The position numbers were made by a program, and so were the translations under genes. Of a DNA stretch of 64,000 nt, positions 1 to 20,900 are shown in pieces; the first letter of the stretch is position 1, and every line of letters begins with the position of its first letter. A model generated the notes under the pieces. The model was not told the origin of the DNA. It worked only from the letters and a program-made list of their open reading frames with translations, and searched no databases. The stretch comes from Thunnus maccoyii (Eukaryota > Chordata > Actinopteri > Scombriformes > Scombridae): assembly GCF_910596095.1 (NCBI RefSeq), contig NC_056548.1, positions 7,713,151 through 7,777,150 of the forward strand. The letters are read 5' to 3'.

Positions 1-384
1 TCTGATCTTTAAGGCCCCGCACACTCACAACACAGGTGTTTTCACCTATTCTGGCTGATTAGGCTGAAGTTGGGTGAAGGGATGCGAAGAATTATGTGAG
101 GTCACCGAAGTCCTAATAAGGATGATAAAGGTATCCCACATTCCTGATTCAATTTTGGACCTTTGCTGCATGTCATTCCCCTCACTCTAACTTTCAAATA
201 AAAAAGATACTCAATAATAATAATAATAATAACAACAAGAAATATGTTAGTCAAGTCTTGTCTGTACTGAACACACTCCTGAGTAAGCACAATAACATCT
301 GTGTGGGAGGCTCATAGGTGTGTAGGAATAGAAATGCTCAATTATAAGTGTTTGTTTTCCAGTCTTTGCTACAGTTCTTTTTAC

Positions 385-3300
385 CTCAAAACGTTGGCCC
401 TGAACGAATGGGAAGCCTCCCTCCCGTTCCTCTGGCCCCCAACATCCTCCAAGGTTGGAGTTTCTAACAATAGTTTGCTCATGAAATCGAGGGTTGAAGT
501 GAAAGACGACATCTTGACCTCTGATGAAATCAACGTTGAACCTGCGAGAAAAAAAAGAACTGAAGGAGCGCTGCAGCTATAACAACTAATCATTCTTTCA
601 CTGTCTGATGAATAAAGTATTAATGTGTCTTTAAAATGTAGTTTTATTTAGCTGAACAAAAGCCTCCTTTCACTGACAACAACTGCGTGTTATCAATAGT
701 GAATAAAGTGAAAGTGTGAACCATTTCCTGAAGATGACGTGATCTGGAGGGTTAAGATGGATGCAGGGTTACTAAAAAGGCATCCATGTATGTTTCTTTC
801 AAGCAGAAGCATCACTGACTGCACAATTAGAAAATGAATGTCGTTCATACTTTACCTGTCTGCGCCAGGAACAGGCTCCGCAACTATTGTGATTAAAAGT
901 CGCGGCATAATTCCAGCGTGAAGTGGGAGATCATACGGCACCATCTGCAAGAAATATTTACATTTTAGATCATGACAACATGTTTACTGTGTTAAAATTG
1001 AGTTTCTCCTTATGTATATTTTATAATTTATTGTATTTATCAAGCAAAATATAGAAAATGCAAATATTTTTACCCTGTTGATAATTTGCCCGGGGCAGAT
1101 GCAGAAATGTTCACATTTAATCACTAATAGTGTGACCGTAATAACTACACAGCTTACAAAGAGGACATTTTTAGTTAAACATTACTTAAAACTTTGACCA
1201 TGCCCACATTCCTGCTCCAACACCCCACTGAGTCATCATCTCTTTCGTTTTAGTTCAACACACCTACACAGCGATCACACAGATGACACGAAAAAAAACC
1301 TGAAGAAAGTAAAGTCTGGAGATTTTTTAACATTTTAAAAATTAAAAAAGGCAACAACTGCACAAACTGATTTCAGGGCAAAGTGACAGCAAACAAAAAC
1401 CTTTTAATGGTAAACATTTACAAAAGTGACAAGTCATTGTGGAAATAGTGATGAACATACATATGGTTATCAAGCTGTGATATTAGCAGATAATATTATT
1501 AATATTGAGTGTCTTAATAATACAGTAAAAATATTTGTCTTGTTAAAGTGTAAATTATAGCACATTGCACCTAATTAAAACATTACATCATGCAGGCAGA
1601 TGAACACAAACCCTGACGGTACACTGTTATATGGCACTAATCAAACCACATGTTGATTCTGGAAGTGATGTCCTTGTCCGACTGAAAAGTTGAGTTCATT
1701 GCTTTCAATTATATGGTGGATAATATCTGGGCTGAAAGACAAGAATAGATTTTTGATGACTACATTTTGATCTTTTTGTTTTTTTTCTGCTATATGTTTT
1801 GCTTTGCGCCACAGCAGAGCCCAAGATAACAATACTCCAGATACAGCCCTCTATGAAAATTCAGCATCCTGCATTAAATCCCAGAAATGCAGGAAGCTAA
1901 CTTTCTTCGTCCACCAACTGCAGTATAAAATAGACAGTTAAATGATTTCTGAAGAAACCCTGAATTAGAGTGGAGTTAGAAATCTGTAAACAATAATAAT
2001 TACAACTGACCTGCTAAAGTGGCAGGTAGTGTAGATTTACTTTAAGGACAGGTTCACAACTTTTCAAGTCTGTCTTAAAACAACAGTCAGAAGCCCAAAT
2101 GAACATTGAAACATGTTTTTCTTGCTGTAATAATTCCTCCTGTTCATACTGAACATTAGAAGATCCCTTCATAATGCACTTACAATGTAAGTGATGGGGG
2201 ACAAAACCCAAAGTCCTCCCTCTGTCCAAAATTTATTTAAAAGTTTATCTGAAGTTAATATGAAGGTTCATCCGTCCAAATTAGTCAGATCAAGCAGATA
2301 TCTTTCAACGTTACAGCCTTTTTAGTGCCAAAGTCCCTCTTTTTGTTACTATACTCCCACCGCAGCTCAACAGGGAAACGCTGTCCGAGGAAACACAAAG
2401 AGGGAATTTAATACTAAAAAGAGTGTAAATGTGGCAGATATCCACTTGATATGACTAACTCAGACTGCTGAAGCCTCATATAAGCTTCACATCAACTTTT
2501 AAATGCATTTTTGCACAAAATGACTGTGTGGACACACTGTGGATTTTGTCCTCCATCACTTACACTGAAAGCACATTTGAAGGAGATCTTTTAATAACCA
2601 CTATGAACAGGAGGAATGAGTACAGTGAGGAAAACCTCTTTCAGTGTTTATATGGACACCTGACTGTTGTTTTAAGACTTTAAGATGTTTAAAGCCACAA
2701 CCAAAGGATTAAGAACATTTAGCTGGTATCTGGTAGTAATTTCCCACCCTGATTCCCAAAGACTTCCACACCAAGAGAGATGATCCACTGCATACCAGAG
2801 CAAAAACACATCCACCAAGAAATGCAGCAAGCAAGCAACATAATATTATTTTTAAACAGATCTGGTACTCACCAGCATGCCTGGAGCGGTAGGCCCACCG
2901 TATGGACCCACTTGCCCGGGACCAGGACCAAAGGGGCAAGGGGCTGGAGGGAAGCCTCCGCCTGCAGGTGGTCCCCATGATCCAGGGGGTATTGGGGGGA
3001 AGCCACCAGAAGGGAATGCAGGGAAGGAACCAGGGCCAGCTGGAGGGGGGAAACCACCTGGACCACCTGGTCCGTACATGCCATTGCCTCCCCCTGGCTG
3101 ACTACCTGGGAAAGGCACATTTGGATAAGGCCCAGGTGGAGCTCCAGGGCCAGAAGGAAATGGTCCGGTTGGGTAAGAAACAGGGCCTCCGGGTAGCTGT
3201 CCTGGAGCTCCTTCAGATGGGTACTGCCCAGGGAACTGCCCAGGAGCTCCTGGGCTGGAGGGGAACTGCCCTGGAGCCCCTGGTGCAGGTGGATATTGTC

Positions 3301-3694
3301 CAGGGATCCCAGGGCCAGCAGGAAACCCACCAGGTGCTGAAGGAGGTCCTGGATATTGCCCTGGTGCTCCAGGACCGGAGGGGAACGGGAACTGCCCTGG
3401 TGCCCCTGGGCCAGATGATCCCCCAGCAAAATCACCCGGAGCGGAGGGCTGGGTGGGAGCTCCAGGGGCTGAACCAGGCCATCCGGGGTTCACAGCAGGT
3501 GGAGGGTTGCCTGCAGGGGCCGTCGGGTTGGAGTTTCCTATTTTTTTAGCCTGGCTCGGGGAGTCGTCTCCTAAGGCATCTGCCAGCTGAAGTAGAAGAG
3601 AAAGGGAAAGTTGTACTCAAAACAGTCACCACTGGCTATCGGTAAAATAATAGATTCATTTACAATCCTGTTTACTCACCGAGAAATCTGCCAT
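385..3694 (-). CDS. lgals3: Galectin-3, 3' end outside window
   Basis: Beta-galactoside-binding lectin of the chimera type: a proline/glycine-rich N-terminal tail joined to one carbohydrate-recognition domain (CRD). Coding exons read on the minus strand: 3680-3694 (MADFS), 2873-3586 (238 codons, Pro/Gly/Ala-rich), 856-944 (89 nt, with VPYDLPL and MPRLLITI) and 385-541 (157 nt). All have GT-AG borders and matching phases. The last shown exon has the galectin sugar-binding signature: HFNPRF, then V-R-N, then W-G-P-E-E-R. The final CRD exon was not found in bases 1-384, so it should lie left of the window. The start ATG follows acceptor 3698-3699, and MADFSLADALGDD matches galectin-3 N-termini. 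Family members act in the cytosol and nucleus and are exported without a signal peptide; none is seen here. Identification is firm; which teleost copy it is cannot be told. Confidence 0.92.
2044..2685. mobile_element. Long-arm foldback MITE, copy A (full)
   Basis: The left edge reads GTCTTAAAACAACAGTCAG (2072-2090) and the right edge CTGACTGTTGTTTTAAGAC (2660-2678), perfect inverse sequences. The inversion continues inward: GTAAGTGATGGGGGACAAAA on the left answers TTTTGTCCTCCATCACTTAC on the right, then TTTAAAAGTT answers AACTTTTAAA, and TTTTTAGTGCC answers the ACTAAAAAGAG region. The arms are about 290 nt each around a small centre near 2370. No protein is encoded. It lies in an lgals3 intron. 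Confidence 0.85.
2873..3586 (-). CDS. lgals3: lgals3 exon for the collagen-like Pro/Gly repeat tail
   Basis: A single 714-nt exon encodes the whole N-terminal tail. It opens with LADALGDDSPSQAKK, then runs of degenerate PGAPGQFP / PGAPGQYP units, and ends GGPTAPGML before the CRD. In mammals this tail drives oligomerisation on binding multivalent glycans and is a metalloprotease target; the same role is inferred here. Human galectin-3 has about 110 tail residues, so this tail is roughly twice as long. The biased composition keeps other frames open on both strands. Those frames are by-products and not genes. Confidence 0.9.
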
Positions 3695-4087
3695 GATCTA
3701 AGACAAAACAAGAGAGGACATAACTTTCATTAGTTTGTTAGGTGGTTACAACAGCAAATGTGAACAAGCTGTCACACAGAGGCTCTGAGTAATAGCATAG
3801 TAAATGTTTCCATCCTCGCCTGGTGATCAACAAAATCCATTTGGGCGGACTAGAAATAGCGTCACCAAACTGTAATATTATTACAACAAGTTATACAGAC
3901 GCAACACCGACTTTAGCTGAATATCAACGAGGATTTAGTTACAATCTTAGTTAAGTAATGTTACACAGTTGGCTACAGAGCTAGCTAACAGCAGCTAACT
4001 GTTAATTTACGTTCAGATGGTTAGCTCGCCTCGTTTGTTTTAGCTCCACGTTGTCTAAAGAGAGTAAAAGATGATATTTTATGCTAC

Positions 4088-4290
4088 CTCGCCAGATGAC
4101 GGACTCCTCTCAAATGACAGCGGATAACAGCGATGATTTATCCAGCAGTGGAAGCCAGTTACTCAGCTAGTTTAGCCTGCAGAAGCAGAGGACTACAAGC
4201 TAACGCTTAGATCATCTGCTCTCTGAACTACAACTCTTGGAGAGGAAGCGCGAGCACACCCTCACTGATGACGTATATAGAAGGATGTGC
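4088..4290 (-). promoter_or_regulatory. lgals3: lgals3 non-coding first exon and promoter region
   Basis: A donor site reading GAG|gtagca on the minus strand ends at 4088, and the next coding exon begins at 3697 after a TAG acceptor. This implies an untranslated first exon reaching up to about 4200-4260. The start site is inferred; no clear TATA box was seen. Sequence above 4290 turns into a CA-rich stretch and microsatellites. Confidence 0.4.
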
Positions 4291-4475
4291 GCGTTCCGAA
4301 GCCAACACATACACATACACGCACACGCACGCGCACACATACTAACAACCTAAACTAAACTTTTAAGAAACTATATATGAGCAGTCAAAGTAAATAAGTT
4401 TTTATTAGTTTTAGTTATTAGTTTTAATTATTAAGTGTGAGGATCCAGTGAAAAACATGTTATAATGCAATGTTA

Positions 4476-4476
<1 letters not shown>

Positions 4477-4523
<47 letters not shown>

Positions 4524-4558
4524 CACTACTACTACTACTAATAATAATAATAAGAAGA
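4477..4558. repeat. (ACT)n / (AAT)n / (AAG)n compound microsatellite
   Basis: About 21 tandem ACT triplets with one interruption, passing into AAT and then AAG triplets. It lies between lgals3 and gmfb. Bases 4560-6290 around it are A/T-rich intergenic DNA with homopolymers (for example T-runs near 5230) and no supported gene. Confidence 0.9.
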
Positions 4559-6284
4559 AGAATAGCATTATAAAGTCTTGAAGTAAAACAAATGTCTCTT
4601 AAAAATGAATTAAATCCTCTCTATTTTGTCACCTTTTAATAATATAGGATCTTTCTCCTTTCCTAAATATAAAAACAAACAAACATATTTCTTGCCCTGA
4701 TATCATGCTCTCTACCCAACTGTTCCCCATTATTTACCTCTTAAATTATACTGTGTCCATCCAAAATTTATTTTTCCTTTTCAATTCTAGCAAAATATCA
4801 AATGAAGAATCTTTTTGGCCAACTTTACACACAATGATCAGTTTACGTGTCAGTAGGAGTTCTTCTCCACCATGAAAATACCTCTATAATGACTTATTTG
4901 GCTCTGGAGGAGATATCTGAGAAAATAACTCTTATGATGTCATCAGGATTATTAATGACTCTAATGATGTCACCAGGGTTATTTGGGCTTGGGTGTGGAA
5001 ACTAAAAGGGAGTTTTAATGTAATAAAATTTGTTGACACATTGCTTACATGTCTTTAATTAAAGAGAGTTGTCTTAAATTTAAGCAATAACACAACTGAA
5101 ATAGTGATTGTTAGAACAGAAGACAAATGAATTGTGAAATTAAATATGATAGACAGACATATTAGCAAATGGAAAAACAAAAAGTAAAATTGAACCCCTT
5201 ACTTACTGTTCAAGCCAAATTCGACCCCTTTTTTTTTTTTTTTTTTTTTTACAAGAGAGCAGAAAAACACCATAAATACCCATTTTTTAAGCCTGAAATT
5301 TTATGACTTTTCCTAAAGTAACCTGGAATGTACAAAAATGGAAATATTTCATCGTTTTAAAATTGTTGGGGCTATACACATTTTTGTACATAATGTACCA
5401 GGTTAAATTTGATTCTTATTTCTTAAAAAAAATCAAAAACATTATTAGTTATTATTATGTTATTGTTATACATTCCTCACAGTCCAATAAAATGTATTGA
5501 AATCATGATGGCTGTTACGTTCTCATGTTTTAGGTAACATCAGACAATAATATAGTGTGATTGTAAACGTTTTTTTTCTCCATAAACACATAAAACATAA
5601 AGAATACACTCCCTCTGCTCTCTGAAAGCTTATTATTAGTGATACTGTGAATGGTCTGAATATTAATAGTATGTAAGGGTTAAAAGCCTTTTACATTTTT
5701 ATTTTTGAAATCACATTTTATACTTAATAACATAAAGACATTAAAGATGAAAGAAAAGCATTATTATTTGGCAATTTTAATTATATTTAACTATCATTAT
5801 AATATCACTTTGTGATATATATTATAACTTTGAGTGTTGTAATATATCCTTTAAGTCTTTCTTAATCATCAATTAATTAACTGATAATAATTAAACACTT
5901 TAAAAGTCTATAATTATTCCAGTGGATAACTCCAGGCTCCATATAACATAATAAAAAGGCAAGTTTTCTTTTCTATTTCTTTGTACCCTGTCTTTTAGTT
6001 GTTTATTAACTACTTGGTCTAATGAAATATAATGTATAATACAGAAACAAGCTGACACACTAAATCACTTAAAGATTTACTTTTTTTAAGTGGGTTAGTT
6101 TTAAGTTTCCTGAACAGATCTTTTCATTGAACTACTGCTAACTAAATGTTAAACATCACATTTTAACTATGCTTTCTGAAACACTCAATGTATTTCCTTT
6201 TATAATAAACCAGTCAGCGTGCAAAAACGATAGTGAGAACAGATTTATGGCCAACTTTTGAAGGGGGGGGGGGCGCTTGTTTGG

Positions 6285-6403
6285 GATTGGTCAAACCAGT
6301 CACAAGATGATGTGAAGTGAAAAAAAAAAAAAAAAAACATTGAAAGCGTCTCTTCCAGTCAGAGCAGCAGCTGCAGCTTCAGGGAATTTTTAACTCTACA
6401 ACA
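6285..6403 (+). promoter_or_regulatory. gmfb: gmfb promoter and 5' UTR
   Basis: An inverted CCAAT box (GATTGG, 6295-6300) lies about 105 bp before the gmfb start codon, followed by an A-run and GCAGCAGCTGCAGC sequence typical of a 5' UTR. No TATA box was seen. The transcription start is probably between 6330 and 6370, which is inference. Confidence 0.4.
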
Positions 6404-13684
<7,281 letters not shown>

Positions 13685-16600
13685 GGTCATCTCATCCAGA
13701 CGTCTGGGACGTGAGGAGGATCCAGATCACACAACGTGTGTTGTGTCGTCTCTTTGGGAGAACACACCACAGTTAATGTTTCCTTTCTCTTTGTACCAGA
13801 CCTGATTTAAATAGTGTTTGCTAATACTTTCTGTTCTCAGTTTTAGGCTTGTTTGGTGGAGTTTTTGGCATATTACGGTTCAAAGTGTGCCAGAGGGTTC
13901 AGACAATCACATACTTTTCTGTGACTGTCAGCATGCTTGGCACTATCTAAACCTCACCCATCTGTCAGCCTAAAACTGAAATACTATTTGACGCAGGTCT
14001 GACTTTGTCTCCCGTACAATCTCTCCATGTGCCAGTTACGTGTCTGTAATGAATTAACACTCCCATAGCTCTTGAAGTGGACAGAAATTGATAGTGCTCA
14101 TCCGCCCTTCCTTAGCAGGTTCATTCAGGAGAATTTAAAGACATTGTAACAACGGTTTCTGGTTCTCTAAGTAGTTTACACTCAGTGTGCTTTTTGCAAC
14201 TGTAAACCTCTTAAGTTTCACCTTTTTTATTTCTCATAATTTTCCATAAGTTGAGGGAGTCTTACTTTTTAGATAATTTTTGGTTATTTCTGGTGTATCT
14301 AGGGTTATGTAAACATACAATATACTTTATAGCAGTTACTTCCTTTTGTTGTGAAAAACAAACATCCTGCCAGAACATCTGAACAATCATAGCATCAATT
14401 TAGAACAATATAGAGTTCTGTTTTAGTTAGTTCCTCCTTCAGTATTAATTTAAGGGCATTTAAATGATAATTTAGGTAACAAACTCTAATCGCTCCAGTC
14501 TACAAAGGACAAAAACACTAAGACCATTTGACAAGTGTCACTAAGACTTAAGTATGATGTGTTGTACCTTCTCTTGTGCACATGAACAAGCTGGCAGAAA
14601 CCTTCTGGTGTTTATCTTGCTGCAGATTTGTCTCTGTTATTCTGTCATCAGATCACATCTTTGCGTCTGTGTTTAGAGAAGAAACAGTGTGATTTTGTGG
14701 GTAAAAGTGTATTCAGCCTTTGACCTGCATATTTGTTACAATGATATCACACATTAGATAACAATATTTCCACTGAAACATTCCAGACTGAACAGTTTAT
14801 ACAAGAAACCTCTCTAGTCTCTAGTGACCATGACAGTCTTGAAAACACTGCACACAGGGGCGGCATCACCTGCCCTCTTTTTAATCTACTGGGCTACTCT
14901 GTATACGTGGGTTACTGTGTCTTTATGGAGATTGTTAGCTATTATTGTGCATTATAGCTATTACTGTTATTAGTGTTTCTGAATGTTGTGCTTAATTCTG
15001 ATGTAAAGCCACTTTGATTGCTTTATGGTGGTCGTAGCCTCAAGATGCTCCATGTTGAGGATGATGGCTGCGACTTCTCCAAATGCCAGTTGTGCTTAAT
15101 ATTTAGACTTTGGTGGGTAAAAAAGACAGCATCTGGACCATTTTCATTTTCCATACAGATCAGGGTTTGACCAATATAGTTTTGTGAAGGCTGATACTGA
15201 TATTTGTGTATTGAATGTGCCAGCAGCTCATATTTTGTGCCAATATCTAATATTAACAGCGCAGTCTGTAAGTATTTATATGAGTTTCACATTTTTTATT
15301 GTGTTGGATTAGAATTATATCATATGGAGCCTGAAATCAAACATTGACTGAGGTTAAAATGCCAAATTATAGCCTTCAGCACTTTTCAAACGCAATGTGC
15401 TGGAATAAAGGGTTAAAACAACAAAAAATGTGTCACTATTAAACACTTATGGACTCAATTTTGTTTTTATTTGGCTGTATTTGTGCCCCAAAACTACATT
15501 TTTTCCTGCTGAATTATATTCGTCTGAGGGTGGAAAATCCTCTAAAACAGCACACTAAAACTCCAAACTAATTCTAGTAAGGATTAGCAGCTTTTAACAG
15601 CAGGGCGACCAGCCCTAGATATTCTAAAAGTACATAAAATGTACTTATAATGTACTAATAAAATTGTATCGCAGGTGCTACTGTCCTGGTTTTATGTGAC
15701 TGATGAAGGAAAAACCTCCATCTTACCAGTGGTGGCAGTTTTCCGATTCTTAATAAAAGCTTAATATCAGCTCGGTATATTGGTCTGACCCTAATAAAGA
15801 ATAATAGAAACAAATGAATTCCACGTGTTCGCTCGTCAGTGTCGTCTCTTATTGAGAAACTTTGGAAACGTTTAAGGGCGGGTTGTGGCTCATTTATTGC
15901 CTCAAGGCAGGAAATCGCCACATAATGTATGATGTTGTACTGCGACAGTAAGTCTACATACCAATGCCTTGTCTTAAAATTTTTGTCATATTTATGTCTT
16001 TAAAAAAATCATGAGGCCAAAATGAAAACATGACTCAAATATTTTTTTTGTGAGAAAAACAGAGGGTGATTGAAAAAGCTTTGTTGGGGGACTTTAATGT
16101 ATTTTTGTTTTAAGACACTATTTCTTTTTTGACTTTCTGATCTGTAATGTCCAAGAGACATCAGCTGTCTAAGTACAATGATAGAAACAGTCCGACTCAA
16201 ATTATGCACAGTCACACCTCTTCATGTGGATCAATAATTGACAGCAAATTAAGACAATAATCTTTCATGCTTTACAGGTCAGGACAGGGTTTAGTTCAAC
16301 AGTCACAATGATATATAGCTAATCATTGGTTTTGTCATCTACTGATAACATCAAAGCAACGAAAAGAAAAAAAATTAATCTTTGATTGATTCTCATGTTC
16401 ATAATGGTTTCTGTTCTTACTTGAACTGAGGTTGTACACAATCCTTTATTGGTAAATGTAAAGTTTTATAACCCTAAGACCTGCAAAATCCTTTCAACTG
16501 TGGTAAATTTTAAAAAAAAATGCACAGTCTGAAATCAAGTGTATCTTTTGACAAAATTTTTGACAAAAGCAATACAGGCTAACTTTTAAACTTTGTATTT

Positions 16601-17345
16601 CATTTGAAATATGTGCAATGTACTGATTTCAATGTGAATATAAAAACATGTTTAGCTGTTATCTGTTTCAAAAGGAAATTCTTTAAACCTCTAAAATGTG
16701 GAGAGCTACTGTAAATGAAGAGCACGCTTTAATGTGTGTAATGTCTGAACAGTTTGCATAAGCCTGACAGAAGTTTTATAATGACACATTCAAGAATTTG
16801 CTGCTCTGTTGCATGCATTCTTCGTAGAATAGAGAATATATCTTAAATTATTAATACACTTGCACCTCAAACATTGGTCTCAGCTGCGTTGTTACTCTAT
16901 CTGAAATATTTATGTACCCAGGGTCCTTTTTTGATTAAAGAAAACCTCTGCTGCTTATGTTTTCATGGAAATGGGATGTAAAGGACAGTACATTGATCAT
17001 GTGTCAAAAACAATCTCCCCGGTAGTTTTCTTTGGTTTTGAGCCATGCATTTGGTTATGTCCTGTGGATCTGATAGATTTCCCTCTTATGTGGTGAACCT
17101 GTTGTATATTTGGCCTCTTGAGTCTTTTTCTTAAACTGCAAATGTGTTGTTTAGCTTTTGGTGTCCTCTGATCAAATGCCTACTATTCTGTTTTCTCTCC
17201 TTTTTAATAAAAACACACCTGGAACATGTATCATAACCAGCTGCCTCATGGCATCAGTGAAACTTGAGATATTTGTATTTTTCCCATACTTTATAAAGCG
17301 TCTATTTGTCCCTATTGTCCAAATAAAACGTCAGTGATGTTTACC
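13685..17345 (+). other. gmfb: gmfb 3' UTR with poly(A) signals
   Basis: About 3.6 kb after the stop has no coding exon that fits a neighbour. Two AATAAA hexamers lie near the end, at 17206-17211 and 17322-17327, and the next gene starts about 650 bp further on. Mammalian GMFB also has a long 3' UTR, which supports reading this as one UTR. A degenerate repeat lies near 15160-15420. Transcript data would be needed to fix the end. Confidence 0.6.
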
Positions 17346-17990
17346 CTTCTGTTTCCCCGAGACTGCTGTTTTCTGTGAATATGCTACTTATATTTTGTCC
17401 AGCTGGTCAGATGAAAACAGTGGACTAATTTGCAGTTTGATGCACTTAAAAACGAAGACACAGAGCATTAGTATGGTAAGCAACAAAACGCAACAGTGAC
17501 TTCCTGAATAAATAAATAATATAATAAATATTGTATGGGTAATGTATTAAGTTACCTTATTGGTAGTTTATGCACAGCCTGGTTAGATTTACATTAAAAA
17601 TGATGGATAATATGTACATGTCTTTGTAGTAGTTGTACAATTACTAAGTTCAGTAGATGTTTTGGTGTTACAGAACAACAAACAGTATTAAAAATATATT
17701 TTTTTTACTTCAAAATAATAAAACAAGCAACAGTGTTAATTGTAGCAACTAAAGGAAATGAAGGTTTGAATTTTGGGAGAACAGGACTGATTAAAAGACT
17801 CAAAGAAACACTGAAGGACATAAATAACTCCAGAAGATGGCAGTAATGCAACAATAAGGATGCCAGCTAGCTAAACACTTACTGAAGAAGAAGACACACT
17901 GACTTACCTCATGCCTCAAATCGGTTGCGGAGCTGCCTGCATCATCCGCCGACCGAGCCAGGAACCGACGAGCAGAACCGGAGAAAAAAA

Positions 17991-20900
17991 ATGGCGTTCA
18001 CATTCGCGGCCTTTTGTTATATGCTTGCTCTGCTGCTGACGGCGGCGCTTATCTTCTTCGCTATCTGGCACGTAAGTACACATTTAGACAGTTTTAGACG
18101 AGGCGGTTGGCCTGCCGGTCCAACGGGGCTAGTAAAACTGGGTGAAAGAGCGAGGAAGCCCGGCGAAGACCGCGGCTAACGCAAGGCCAGCTTTTGTAGC
18201 CACATAGCGGGGACGTTTTTTTTTTACGTAGCTCGCCGCGGTTCTTGGCAACGTCTGAATGGAACGTATCCAAGCAAGCTCCATAGAAACGGCCGCGCGC
18301 CCACTGCTTGGTAAACGTTCTGGAACGCGTTCGTTCTAGAATGAATGGCTCACACCCAGCCGTTGGCTATGAGCTAAAGTTAGCCCTTAAAACACAAACA
18401 CTGTTGTTTTTTTCTACACGTCATGTTATCATCATACTCTGTTTTCCACTGTTCACCGTCTATTAAACATAGTCTGACAACAGCAGACGCCTCTCATCTT
18501 TTCAGACTTGTCCAATAATCAGCGTTTAGTTAGTAGCTAGCCAGCTAGTTAGCAAGCTTAACCGCTAACAACGCTGCTGTCATCCGTTTTCTGGAGCCTT
18601 TACCAATTTCCCGACATGTCACATTTCTTCCGTTTTTCCCGATACTGTTGGTTAGGTTGTTAAAAGTTGAAACATTCACAGTGTAGATTGACAACTTAAA
18701 CGTATCGCGACCATGACACAAAATGTCATATCGTTAACGTTACTCATTGATACTTTTGTCACATTTCTACAGTTAAGATGGGATTAAGTTAAGAACATTA
18801 GTTGGTCAAGAATACGAGAAGTCAGAACGAAAGTCTCAGTCAGAAAAGTAAAAATGACCATGAACAGGACCTGAAACATTAAACTGAGAAATGTCTTTGG
18901 TGTAACTAAGTAGCAGAGTAATAAAACAGGAATTGTTACACAAAATAAAGCACAGTGTACTAATGTTAGTTAATGAGTAACCTGTCAGTTGACAGTGGTG
19001 CTGAAAAAAACACTGAAACATCCGGAAAATGAATATAAGATAATCTAAATAACCAGTCCATTGTTTAAGTAATTTGTCAACACACTTCCAAGTATTCTGT
19101 GATTCCAGGTTAGCTCCTCAAATATGAGGATTTGCAGCTTTTGTCTGTTTTTATGCACTTGTAAATAAAGTATATTTGGGTTTTGGTCAGTAAGTCAGAC
19201 AAAACAAGTATTCACCTCGGGCTTTCTGAACTTGTGTTGGGTGTTTTTTCACTATTTTGCTGACATCTTGCACACCAATTCAAACATTTATTAATTTACC
19301 CCCTCAAAAAAATATTGTAGTTGTAGTTGGTTACCATGGAGCATGAGGTGAATAGACAGTAAAATCAAGGCTGTGTCTGTGTTAACATTTTGTGGAAGCA
19401 CCGATTGTCATCCCTACAATATTGTCGCAATATCGATATTGAGGTATTTTGTTAAACTATCTTGATATTTGATTTTGTCTATATCCCCCAGCCATAGGCA
19501 AATATACATAACAATAACAGGGAGAGTTTGCTCTGTCAGTGCTGGAAAAGTGCTGCAGTACTTGTATAAAATATTGCACAGACAGACTATAATAAAATAA
19601 AAGGAACGCTGCACTTAAAGACATTGTTGCTCTTCTTACACTTTGCTAAAATTACCACTTTATATTGAATTTCCCTCTGTACTTTGTTACATTGTGATCC
19701 TCTTATTCCTGCAGATAATAGCATTTGATGAGCTGAAGACTGATTACAAGAATCCTATAGATCAGTGTAACACTTTAAATCCGGTAAGTGACACCACCGT
19801 ATCCGACACACCTTCCTTGCCTCTATGACTGCATGCTGATCTGCTCTGTTGAAAGATGTTTTATTTACTTTAGGATAACTTTTATCTGCCTATCTGTCTT
19901 TCTCGATCATTTCTCTGCACTGTTATGCTAAATAACCTGGCTGTTATGAATTCAGTGATCTTGTCCGCTGTCAAACTCTAATGCATTTTGTTGTTTTGTT
20001 TTTCCTAATCTGCTTTTTTTTTTTTTTTTTTTAACACTTTGTTAACGGCAAAAAGACAGTTGAAAAGGTCAAAAAGATTAAAAGAGTCAAAATTGCATTA
20101 AAGGTTTGTACCAATCTTTAAAATGCCCGCTCAGTTCAACTCAGTCTGCAGTCTTGTCATTTTGCACGGAGAAGTGTTTGCAAACGTCTTTTCAGTTAAC
20201 TAATCTCAGAGTTCAGGCTAGAGTTCAGCTCGGGATTAGTCCACATGCCACCTGTGCCTCAAGTTTTTTACTGTAATGTAGTAGTTTTTTGGGTTTTTTT
20301 CTTTTTGAATCTTGATTTTTTTTTACTTTGGGAGCATTTTTGACTGTTGTAGGTATCAAGAATATTAGTTGTCCTCTATTCTACAAACCTCAAAGTGCAG
20401 TTTTAAGAAATAAGCATTTACTGAAATACTGGATTGTGCTTCTATTGTCATGTTTCTACCTCATCAAACCAATTAAATTGGACTAATTGTGTCTTTTAAG
20501 ATGTTTGTAAGCAACTTTTTTAGACATGCTGTTCATCAGAAGTGGGATAATAATATTCTCTCAGATGAAATATCCAGTGTTATCGACTGCTGATAAAGTA
20601 TAGCTGTTAACTGAAAAGACTTGCAAATGCTCAAAACATGCATGATCTTTATTACGACCTTCCCTTTGTTTGCATATAGTGTTAAAAGTTACTTGTACAG
20701 TAAATTCACAGTAAACTCCGAAGGTCAGGTGGTAATTTGTCTTGTTGAGTTTGGGACTACAGTAATGTGTCACCAGGTCTACACACTGTCCTGACAAAGC
20801 TTTTACGTAACAGTATTCATAGTAATCGTATTAAATCATATCAATATCTCACAGTTCACCCGCAAGATGTAATAGGATCTAGCTTTTTTGAACAGTTGAT

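Noticed and set aside
1-384. Last galectin-3 exon at the left edge
   Set aside because: No frame on the minus strand reads like the CRD C-terminus; the exon is probably outside the window.
2877-3549. Long open frames on both strands across the galectin-3 tail exon (up to about 215 codons)
   Set aside because: They come from the Pro/Gly-biased composition of the real minus-strand exon and match no family.
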